This document shows, in pieces, positions 12,352 through 24,000 of a stretch of 64,000 nt of DNA; within the stretch, counting starts at the first letter, position 1, and each line of letters begins with the position of its first letter. The position numbers and the translations under genes were made by a program. Source of the DNA: Vanilla planifolia (Eukaryota; Streptophyta; Magnoliopsida; Asparagales; Orchidaceae); NCBI GenBank assembly GCA_023846275.1, contig CM043872.1:28820670-28884669 (forward strand), in the 5' to 3' direction. Under the pieces are notes generated by a model. That model had not been told where the DNA came from and ran no database searches. It was given only the letters and a program-made list of their open reading frames with translations.

Positions 12352-14450
12352 TTACATTAGGTTAGCATATTGGATCACATGGTATAAGTATCATATCTGC
12401 CTAACGACGTTAAGCCTAGCATATTGGATCACAAGGTATCAATCTTTAGATTAAATTTTTGCTTAATGTTATGTGGATAAATTGAATGAATATCACTTGA
12501 AGATTATTTGTTAGTATGCTTATTAAATGTAATGAGGATAATGATTCAAATCAAATTGAGCTTGATATTTACTTAAATATTAAAAATTAGTATAAATAAA
12601 AAACTAGTCATTTATTTTATTTGGATTAACTTTAGTACACATAACATATATTATAGCTACATATTTATATATGCAATTTATCATCATAGCTTACATTATG
12701 ATTTTTGTTTTATTTATCATATTTATTTACTTATTTAGATGTTATTTTTTATATTTTATTAGATTTTTTTAATAAGATCTATAAATCTCATTAATACTTA
12801 CATCATAGATTATGCATCTATTATACTAAGATTTAAGAATTTTAATATCATGGGAGAGGATCATACTTTTGAAAGATAAAGGTGGAGAGGATATAATAAT
12901 TTTATTGCTAAAGTTATCTCTGTATTAACTATTTTTTAACTATTTTTTAATACTATTATTACTTATGTGTTTTATTCAAATTTAGAAAAAAAATTATCTT
13001 ATCATTAAGTTCTTACTTAGGATTTATGTCATCACATGATTTTTTGTATATCTAACTATAATTATATTAATGGTTAAATATATTGGGTAAGGACATGATA
13101 TCATAGTAAGGATAAAATACAATTGGATTAGGACAATATATTACTAATAAAAGTTAAAGATGATATAATATGGTATAAGAATTGACATTTTTTGGTCCAA
13201 TATGGTTTTAGGATAAACCAAATGAAGCTAGATGACACATAATACTTGACTAGCTGCATAAGAAGAATGAAAAAACCAAAGTGAACATCCGAAGAATGAA
13301 ACCTATATAATGAATAGTTTTACATTAACTATAAGATGTAAGATCTTAAATAATATAAGTAAAAATATAAATCTTAAAATATTGAGTTATTTTTTAAAAG
13401 TAATTTGGACTTAAATCTCATAAAAACTTTAAAATTAAACATGTAGTTGAAAAAATTTTGAGATAAATGACTAATTAAATCAAGATAATAATTCACAAAT
13501 GAACGTTAAGATATAATTCTATTCCTTTTATCTCATAATTGTTGATATAAATATATTATTATGAGTGATATTTATATTTTTGGTTATATAAATATGATAA
13601 TTTAATAGTTTTATATTTTTGTCATTTGTTTTCTTATATTTTGCTCTAATTGTTCATTTTAATAGTTCAACATATTATTTTATCTATTACTTTGTTTTGC
13701 AAGCTCATATGTTGTGGTCTTATAATTTTTAAGTCTAACTAATTAGATTAAATTATTTTTAGCATGGAACATCATGAGCAATATCTTTGTAAGATAGGTG
13801 TTTGATTTCCACATTTTTTAATTTGATATTATTTTTTGAACAATGAAGCTTTGAACAATATTTATTTTAGTACTAATGTATAGGGATTTGTTTTTATTTG
13901 AAATAAAATGAGTTTTTTAATATTATTTTGATAGTTATATTACTTTTTTTTTATTTTGTCACTTATAATTTGTATTTTTTTATTTATATGTATTTGTGTA
14001 AATGCATTTCATCGTATTATTTGTTGTTGGGATGAAACGCTATTTAGAATTGAGGTATAATTGTCCCTCACCATTTGAATTGGCTTAAACATTGTCTAAC
14101 TTAGCTTAGGAACAATTTGTTCAACACTAAGAAGTGACAAAATGGTTAGTGCAAACTATTTTTTTCTATTCACCGTCAAGCGAAGCCGTCACTTTCATCC
14201 AAATCGTCCAAAAATATGTATCTTAATAAAAAATTAATCACGAACCATGCATCTTGGCTATATTTTATTAGGAATTAAACAAACTAATTATACCTCTGTG
14301 AATTTAAGAAAAATATTCTTTTGGAGAAAATTATGTAAAAATTAAAGAATATTTTAATGTTTTTTTAATTTTTAAGATTGAATATTTTTGTAGCTGATTT
14401 ATACCTTATTTTGATTTTTCAGTAATTTAATAAGTCCCACTTGCGGTCAG
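11355..14450. other. AT-rich intergenic DNA, no gene seen
   Basis: About 3 kb of very AT-rich sequence with stops in all frames. It contains a (TA)n microsatellite at about 12298-12348 and, on both sides of it, repeated phrases such as GCATATTGGATCACA (near 12365 and 12418) and AAGATATCAATCTTTGGATTAGA-like words. I find no conserved gene or RNA structure. Confidence 0.55.
12298..12348. repeat. (TA)n microsatellite
   Basis: An uninterrupted alternating TA run of about 50 bases, visible directly. It is likely polymorphic between individuals. Confidence 0.95.
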
Positions 14451-14693
14451 CCTTTTCTGTTTGTCGCGGGTCGAATGCAACGTTCCATTACTTTTTATCC
14501 AAAATCAGGTCCCAAAACCGGTCTGTTTTGGTGGGCATCTAAAGATTAGCCGCCTCTTGACGTTGGTCGCTGGCGGATATTGCGGCCCCCACTACAAATT
14601 GTTAGTGTGCAAGTTGGCACTTGGCGAGGAGCTCGTCTTGCTGTTTTTTATTTAACAGCGGATCTGTAACGCCAAGCCACGCCACCATGAATT

Positions 14694-14945
14694 GCGCACG
14701 TGCCAGCGACGGATAATTGGACGGCTTGGCAATCGTCCACTCGAGTACATTTCTGACTAAGCCCATGAAAATAGAGAAATTGCAAAGATACTTTTTTTTA
14801 TGTTCGGCGATTTTCTATATATAACCGTACAAAATACGAAAATCGGACTCCGAATAGAGAGGGGGTTCGGCGCAAAAGGATTCATATCGTCTTGGTACTA
14901 CAATTTGGGACTGCGACACACCTTGATAACTAGGGTTAGGGTTTC
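14694..14945 (+). promoter_or_regulatory. Promoter and leader of the ASG1-like gene
   Basis: A G-box core CACGTG lies in GCGCACGTGCCAGC at about 14697. A TATA-like CTATATATAACC lies at about 14814-14825, and a telo-box TTAGGGTTT (with a partial tandem TAGGG before it) lies at 14931-14944. The chosen start codon is at 15004. Telo-boxes near the transcription start are typical of plant housekeeping and translation-linked genes. The G-box suggests bZIP or bHLH control (light or abscisic acid), but that is inference. Confidence 0.55.
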
Positions 14946-15003
14946 TCGATCTCTCGTATTAATTTGCGGCTCAGGGAACACGTCTGCTTGCGCACGATAT
15001 ACT

Positions 15004-18000
15004 ATGGTTCAGCTGCCTAATTTCGACAAGTTTCGGTCCGAGCCGAAACATGTCCTCTCAGCCGTGGCACCTACTACCGTTGCGGTGAAGGAAGAGGTTG
15101 AGGATGCCTTGGATGAAATTTATGGTCCTCAAAATAAGAGATCGAAGATCGCTGAGCCTGATGTTCAGGTGATTCATTTCCGCTCGGTTTATTCTATCTT
15201 ATTGTGTTTTATTGTTGTGTTCTATCTGAAACTATGGCCACAATCCGATCCTCGTCTGGTTTGTTTTTGTTTATGGTATCGTCAAGTGCTTCTTTTTAGC
15301 TTTGAATATGGTAGTTTTTTTAATTTTAAAATTTTCTGTCGTCCTTGGTTTTCTGAATGCCTTGCCTTTCTGAAAAAGGCATATGAAATATTCTTTTGAC
15401 TAAAATTTGGGTATCTGTAAGACTTCAAATAATCTACGCGGAATAATTTGTTGCCTATTCAGATCATGCTTGGATTAAAATGTTATTTGTTATCGTTGTT
15501 TGGATTGTTGGCCATTTTTGTTGTTCTTTTTGGTTCGGTTTCTAGATGAACAAATGCAGCAGATCCTTCTTTTATTGTTATTCAGATTCTTACGGTTGCG
15601 CATGCTTTAATTTATGTCAGCTGGATGGCAAGATGGTCATGCTACCTGGTTCACAGTATGATCCACTTGATGAGCCAAGTCCGTTAGGTCTTCGGCTAAA
15701 AAAGAGTCCATCTTTTTTAGACATGATTCAGATGAGGCTTTCTCAGCAAAAGTCTGTTTCAACATCATCGGTGGCTAGCAGTGGCTTTGATGTTGGGAAA
15801 AAGAAGGAACTGAAATCTACTGCTGTTTCAGGAGCCACGGACAAGATGAAAGCTTCAAATTTTCCTGCTTCTATACTGAAGATTGGGAATTGGGAGGTAC
15901 GAGAGGCCGTTAATTCATTGTTTTCTACTGTGTACTGGACTTGAATTACTTGCTTTGGTGGAATGCTATAGTTCTTTATGCAGTTTTATGTGCAAGACTA
16001 CTTCATGTAAGTTGGCTTGGTTCAGTATGGAGATTAAGATTGTTTATTATACATTATTTTGAGTATCTCATTTTAGTGAAACTTATCTTTTTGTGTTAGT
16101 GCGAAAAGTGTTGATTTTGATTATGGTTCAAAAAGGGGATATTGGATATACTGTTCTCTTAGGATCATGGAAAATTTGGGAATATTTTCCTATCCATCCC
16201 TGCTCTGCGCTTTTGTGTCTCTTATCATGTGACCTGCATTTTTTGTATGATTTATTTTGTCCTAACCAAATGCCAAAATTTGGAAATATGATCATCTACC
16301 AGCCTTACAAATAAGGGAATGATAAAAAGAGAGAGAAGAAATTGAGAAAATGTGAGAGATAGTTAGATGAAAAGAAATAATAAAATAAAAAAATTAAATT
16401 AAAGCTAAGTCTTTATAATTTAATTTATAATATTTATTAAGTAAAACAAGTTAATCATAAATATTATTTAATAATAATAAAATGTAAAAAGTAATTAAGA
16501 TTTATTATTAATTAACAATATTACAAATATTTAAAAAATATTTTGATAGTTAATGCTTAACATTTAAAAAGTTAATCCAATAATAAATAATATAATTATT
16601 TCAATATATTCTCTTCATATGATATAGAATAGATAATTAATATAATAAATTTGTACATAATATATATATACTATTATAAACATAAATTATTTCTAATTTA
16701 TTGTAATTGATATAACTTATCTTGCTCAAGAGTAAAGTATATTAAAGTTATAATTTTATTATATCATATAATATGCCATATTTGTTATTATATGAAATTT
16801 TTAATAATTCTATAAATTTGTTATTAACAATTAATCACTAAAATGTTATTTATAAACTATAATTTGTAATATTTTGTCTTATAGGCTACATAGGTGGTTA
16901 ATATTTCTCTCTTTAAGCCTTTATTCTAATTGCTTCAATTGTAATCTCAGTTTGATTCGTTGTTTTGATTGGTTTCTAATTTTTGGAAGTAAATTGTTAA
17001 GGTGGTTTTCTCCTGTTGCATTTGGTGCTTGTCTTTGGTGTAGAAGCAACAGTTCTTATTTTGTGGATTGTCTTAAGGCAAGAACACATTTTTTATTTTG
17101 ATCAACTGCTGGATTTTTTAATTACCATCACAGCTGTTGTAGTTTATGAAGATCAAGTAATATAACTTTTTTTTTCTAAAAAATGGTACTATAGCTATTA
17201 GTTGCAAGCTTAGCTAATTTTAGGTTCATGCGATTTTCAATTTTCTTGACAACTTTAACTAGAGTTGCAGTTTAAAACTGCCAATTAATACTTGAAAAGG
17301 TGAAAGTGGTGCAAAGGTATGAGTAAGACAAAAGCATTGCTATAATTAGTATTATATTATTGCATATTTATGAAATAAGAATTGTTCCTAGACCTTGTGA
17401 TCCAGTGGAGATTTGGTGTATTTGTTTCTATCTCACCCCTTTTTTAATTACGTGAAATTTTGGACATTTGTATTTGTTGGCATGAAGCAACTTTAGCTAT
17501 TAACTTCATTTGGATGCAATTAATGCTGGATCTGCAAAACATGAACCCGTGGAGTTGCCTTCCTAGTGAAAACCCTAGATAAGATTACATCATTGCCTCA
17601 CCAAGTTTTTTGCCTCCCAAGCCAAATGAGGTCCAACCATTACAGTATGGAACCTAGAAATCCTAGTTCAGGTTACTGTTGGCATAAGTTTAACATTCTC
17701 TCGAGCAATTGCAGTTTTCTACTGAGCCATCTACATTAAATGATCCTTCAGAGGGCATGGGTGATGTTACATGATTTACAAGAGAGATCCTAGTGGTTTG
17801 TTTGGTGGGCAAAGGCTTTGTTGATGGAGAAGGGACATATACCAATTGCTAAAGTTGGCATAAGGATGGATAGTTTTCCATGCAACTTGGCATTCTTAGC
17901 ATGCCTTATGTGAAATAGGATATTGCCAAACTTGTGAATAAGCCATCCTTCTAAAGGTGGGTGGCAGCTTGCCCTTGTATAAAAGATCGAGATGCTTTTG

Positions 18001-21000
18001 CCCTAGGTGAATGGACAATAAAGCAACTGTGAAGTACTGAACATTGAATGGCAATAAATGAGTACCTAGCATGTCAAATTGAACTTGAATTGTTATGTTG
18101 AATTTGCAATGAATGAAATGGCAGCTTAGGTCCTCATCATTTTGACATCCCCACAGGCACATGCAAGTACTGTAGAGAGAGATAAATGTGCTATAAAAAA
18201 AATGATCATCTAGGGCTTGTTGTTGTTGTGTCATCAATTTCTTATTCATTATCACTAGGAATGAAATATTTCATGTAGAGTGTGGTTGGTGGATTTTGAG
18301 TTGTCTCTATAATGGTCCAAGCTTGGTGAACCCGTTGGGAAGAGGGAAGTTTTGCACCTTCCAAGAAAGCTTATCATCAAATAGCTTCTGAATGAGTCAA
18401 AGTTGAACAAGTTGAGGTTGTTGGGATAGAAATGTCAACAATTTATTCAAGGGATGATAGTGATCTAGGTTAGTGATAGTGGAAATCTTATTGTCATCTC
18501 CCATTGGTTAGCACATGTAGCTTGCTTGCCTCACAACACTCCCAAACATATTAACCCGACTCTAAGAAAACCTCTCACATTGAAGGTGCCCTCATACTCA
18601 CCATATGTATGCCTGAACTTTGCTACAAGATTGTTGTACTCCCGAAGAAACTTGATTGTGATCTTGGACATTATGTGGTGCCGTCAAATACCAAATTCAT
18701 GAATTTCAAGGTTCCCTTGGCCTTTTGACTTAACAAACCTTGTCATAGGCAAGGTAGTGTATCAAATGCCATTGTGAACTACCACTTCACAAGAACGATC
18801 TCATTTTATGGTTAATGACCTCCAAATAATTGAGAAGAACCTGAACATGGATGGGAGTGCATAAACAGTCATGGAGGTTACTATTTTGTCATTTTAACAA
18901 TCCAAGAGGGAGAGAATGAGCACAACAAGGTGACCCTTCCCCTCACCAATAGAAAAATGTTGTATTTAGTCAGCCAGAGTAGGCCAGCCTGCCTGTCGAG
19001 AAATACCCAAGCATCTCTGATTTCATTGCTTGAATATTCTCATTATTTTTGCAAGCTTCCTCTGCTTCTTCTTTGGAGTCAGCTTAAAACATGAGAACAT
19101 TTGTAGAAACATTTATCCAGAAGCCACACAAGAAGCATCTTCAATCCATTTGAGGTCTTCCATGGCCTGGCAAGAGGCTGGAGAGAAGAGAACATGTATT
19201 CTTCAAAGATCAGATGAGGGAAAAACGCTTTTAATTTTATTAATGAGAGCATGCATGTGCTGTCATGAGCCTCTGGTGTTTTGTGCAGAATTCAAAATTA
19301 AGGTTTGTGGGTTTGCGAAGGAAAATAAGAAGGGAAAGCACATAATCGAATAGAGTTGTAATTCTATGGTCAGCTTTTTGAAACCTTTGAAGTGGAGGAA
19401 TTGTTAGTGGAGGGGTTTTCTAAGGCTGCTACAAGTGTTTGGTCTTGGAAGGGTTTGATAGAGTTGGTCTTAACTATCCTTTGAAGGCAGTAGCATGGAT
19501 TTGTGATACCTAGGCTATTTACTATCCCTCAAAAGTGGCAAGTTGATGAAGGAAAATGTTGTGAGTTTAAGAAGATGACAACTTTATGCAGATTTTATTA
19601 TTGATTGATTTTCAGTCAATATTTCTAGTAGTGGTTTCCCATCATTGGAGGTAAAGCACCTTCAAACGAACAACTAGATCTTCGAGGGGCTTGATAGACT
19701 TGGTCATAACAATCTGTTGAAGGCAGTTGTGGAATTGTGACTTCTAGATTATCTGATAACTCTTGAGGGGGACAACTTGAGATCTTATTTTCTTCTTTTT
19801 GGTGTACATTTAATAAGAATATAAAATTTTATGTAGATCTTATTATGCATTGAGATCTAGTTGCCATGGCCATTATGAACAAGTTTCACTTAGTTGATGC
19901 ACTTGCAAATCAACAAGGAATAATTTTTAACATATTTTTGTGACCATAAGTGCTGACATTATCTATATATTTATGTGTAATAGGTTACCTGTATACCAAA
20001 GCTTTCATGAAATATGCATTCTTATGTAGTGTCTCCTTGAAAATTCCTAAAATGTTGATAGAAAGGAGAAAATAAGGTTCATGGTCAAATGATATATTGT
20101 TATATTTTTCTTTATGCGATGCATCATTGATAAACTTTTTAAGAGATGAAAATCAGGTAAAAACAAATAAAAGGAATAAATTGGAGTATTTTCCAAGGTG
20201 GTGATTTGTGGGGATGAACTTAATGAAGAAAATTTTGGACCTTTTGAAATCGTTGTCTTACTCATCTAAAACTTACATGTGGGGATGAACTTGATGAAGA
20301 AAATTTGGACCTTTTGAAATCATTTTCTAACTCATCGGAAAATTACATGCGATATATTGTAAATTGACTGGCAATTCACCATGCTGTTGAGGTCTTGTGA
20401 AACTTTGGCATTGTTATTTTTTTTTTGCTCTTCAAGTTCAATTTAGTTGCCCACAAAACTTGCAAGCTCTTTTAAAATGGACACACGTTTACTCACACAA
20501 AATAATAATTTTTTTGTGATTGGAATTATTATTAGTTTTTGATCTCATCTTATATATAATCTCAATTTCAAATTATTTAGTATATGTCTATGTGCCTTCA
20601 TCAAAGATTCCTTTATATAATTTTGCTCTGTAGTGATATTGTCGTGTGAGTTGTGTATATTTTTGTCAGCTGATTTATTAACTAAAAATTATTCATTTTC
20701 TTCACAATGGTAGAGTCTCTCTAGTTACATTTAAGATGCGAGAAATATTCAATTTTTTTATGTTGTATTAGTCATATACAATAGGCATGTGTCAAAGTTT
20801 GTATTCTAGTATTGGTATCTATTGATGATGAAATTTTGAATAACTTTTACAAGTAGTGTTAAAGTTAGGATCACTTTGGAGAGTTTTCATGAAATCGAGA
20901 AAGGGTCAAATAAAAGTCAAAATTACACTCGTGCTACTTCCATTTATTAGTAATCACATAAATTATCTTCCAGTTTTGAGTAGATTGGTGTTTCAACGTC

Positions 21001-24000
21001 ACGCCCTTCTGATCACATCACTAGTATAGTCGTCAAATTGACAACAAATTAGAGCACTTCTAGCCAAAAATGAGGACAAACCATTATAGATGGGGGTACG
21101 AAATAATAAACACATTTTACTTTGATAATCAATCCAATTTTGTTTTTTATCACAATAACATAAAGTGTATATATACTTGTACTGTAATATCCTCAAAAAC
21201 ATGATAATAAAATAAAATCAATATGAACAAGGCTGCTTACACATTTCATGTACAACTTTAGGCACCCTCTATGTGTGGCTTTGGAGCATGTCCTATAATG
21301 TAAGTAGAGATGAGCATAATGCCCAATAAGTGAATCAACATGAATAAATAATAAAGATATGATGAATATAATGTAAAAAATAGCACGATGTCAACATGGT
21401 ATATCATAAATGTTCAACATATATAAACACATATAACATTTATTTATCAAACATGCACACATCTTTGTTCAATTAATTCTTGTTACTTTTTTTTTATTTT
21501 TTATTCTTTTATTTTTATTTATTTTATTTTCTTTATATCTAAAGTCTAAATATTTCCCATAAGATTATACACCATATCCTAATTATGTGTCAATTTATCT
21601 TTGACATATCATTATCTCTAAACTTATGCTTGTAGGTGTGCTTGTAGGCTTAGCTGGCAAGTTATATTCATCACATATCATCTCTGCCTCTCGTTCTTGC
21701 ACTTTGTGCAAGTGGTATCGATAGAGGTCTCTGATATCATCTCATCTCATCTCATTTCATAGCCTGATATCAAATCAATGCCTATGATGTCTAATATACT
21801 GCATTGGTGTTTATCACATCTCGCGGAATATCTTAGCCTGGTATCAAACCAATGCCCATGATGCATAGCATCTTGTGCTGTTGCTCGTCTTATAATGTCC
21901 AGCATCTTGTGTTGGTACTCATCACATCTAATGGAATCATGAGGATAAGTTAAAAAAAAAATTTATTTTACATTTTCATTACTTTTTTCACTAAGGTATT
22001 TAATCTTATTATCTTTATTATACATCACACATCATATGTTTGTCTTTTATTTTCTTTTCAATGTATATTACAATATCATATTGTGCAATGTAGGTATCTT
22101 AAATATCATTTCATGTTTAATTTAAATCATATTTACTTACATCAATAAATAAATAAATTAACCTATCTTTTTTTTAAATGATTTTCAATTTATTTTTCTT
22201 TCCTTTTTTTCTTTATTTTTTGCCAGGAATTTAAATATCTCAAATCAATTTCTATAATTACATATATCAATATCAACTCATTATAAAAATTAACTCATCT
22301 CAGTAGAGCTTCTTGTTCCTATTAACATAAGCTTTTCTTTCTTAGGTTACCACATTCGAGACAACTTTTTCTTTGTATGAAAAAAAGTCAATTAATTTTC
22401 TTTTACTAACAAGAACTATTACAAACATGTATTAAATTACAATCGTCGTTGTCAAAGTTTGTACAACAATTCTTTATATCATTTTCTTGTGAGATTCCAC
22501 TTTTTTTATTATATTGTTTTCATCAATATAGACATTATTATTTTTTTCTGTTACATTATTTCCTTGTCCCAATTTTTTTAATACAACCATTTTCCCTCTT
22601 TATATTTTCCCCAACATTTTTTTCTGATTTCCCTTTCTTTTCTCATTTTTTTTCGTGTTCTCCTTTTTCACCGGCCGATTGTGAAATGATGTTGTCTTGC
22701 TGGAGGGAACCCAAAAAAATCCAGAAATAATGCATGCCGATGGGAAAATTGGAAAACGGAAACAAAAATTTACCTTTTTCGATTCTCCCTCTTTCGTGCC
22801 TTGAATCGAGGCCATGGTACTCTTATTTTTCGTTTTCCGGCAACGGGAGATCGTGTGTCTCATTGGATTAAGGTTCCAGTCAAGTAGCGTCGCTGAATTT
22901 CTTTTCCTTTGTGTTCTCTCTCTCGATCGTCGCCTCTATCCTTTTGCGATGGCCGTTTCATGACCGGATCTCATCGATTCACCTAAAAATTTTCGTCTCT
23001 TATGACACCCTAATTGCGTCGGGTCAAAGAGTTGCGAGACCGCGTTCGGGAAATTATTGAGCATGTAAGGAATTTTGTGATTTTTAAAATCCTGATTTTC
23101 TTTTAAATTTATTTATTTTAGTATTATTTTAATATTATTTACTAATAATTTCAAAAGTTAATTACAAGTTAACCAGGGTTTCAAACATTATATGATGAAC
23201 TAAAATTTGTCATTAAATTTTTCTTATTCAAATTTATATTCACATTTCCATCTCAACTGTTTGATAGTTATTTTATGAAAAACGAAAAAAAAACTTGTTA
23301 ACTTTTAGTGCTTACGGAGACGAGTCATTACATTTAATGTACTGTGCTTTGAAGTCAAAATCTATGCTTCATAAGCTGATTTTATTTTAAATCAGAATAT
23401 TTTGTCACTTCGTTCAATAAAATAGAATTCCATTAAAAATATCTTCATATGTTGTTAGCTTGCCAGTTTTGCTTTATTGTTTGAAATCTTAGTAAGGTTC
23501 TGTTCTGATGTAGCTTTAATTAAATATTGTGTGTATTGAGATGTAAAGGTGCAAATTAATTTTATTATTCTTGGGGTTTTTTTTTGTAGTCATTCTAAAT
23601 TTTTTTGTATTAAATAGTATGCTTCAAGATATGAAGGTGATTTAGTTGCGAAGTGCTACTATGCCAAGCATAAGCTTGTGTGGGAGGTTCTTGATGGTGG
23701 TCTTAAAAACAAGATTGAAATCCAATGGTCAGATATAACAGCTTTGAAAGCAGCTTGCCCAGAAAATGGACCAGCAACGTTGGATATAGTGGTGAGGATG
23801 GATTGCGCATGCATCTTTTCTAAGGACTTGCTCCCATTGTAATATATCTAATTTTTTAGTTTTAATTAGCTTGCTAGACGACCACTTTTCTTTCGAGAGA
23901 CTAATCCTCAACCAAGGAAGCACACGCTATGGCAGGCAACTTCAGATTTCACTGGAGGTCAAGCTAGCATTCATAGGCAAGTCACATTTAATTGAACTCG

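Larger units (their letters stand above)
15897..22600. other. Giant intron 2 of the ASG1-like gene: repeat-derived filler
   Basis: The intron (15897-23617) interrupts exon 2 (ending TGGGAG) and exon 3 (starting TATGCTTCA). It holds a very AT-rich block at 16320-16860, which looks inserted and starts with a GA-rich phrase (AAAAAGAGAGAGAAGAAATT). A less AT-rich stretch at about 17500-19350 has the look of decayed coding or transposon sequence that I cannot name. Tandem duplications and a reverse copy of the 4.1-5.0 kb dispersed repeat follow further right (separate entries). The open frames inside show no recognised domain. Confidence 0.55.

Noticed and set aside
14800-15003. In-frame N-terminal extension of the ASG1-like protein from an ATG at 14800
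   Set aside because: It would start upstream of the TATA-like site at 14814, and its 68 residues do not resemble the family, whose proteins begin near MVQLPNFDKFRSE.
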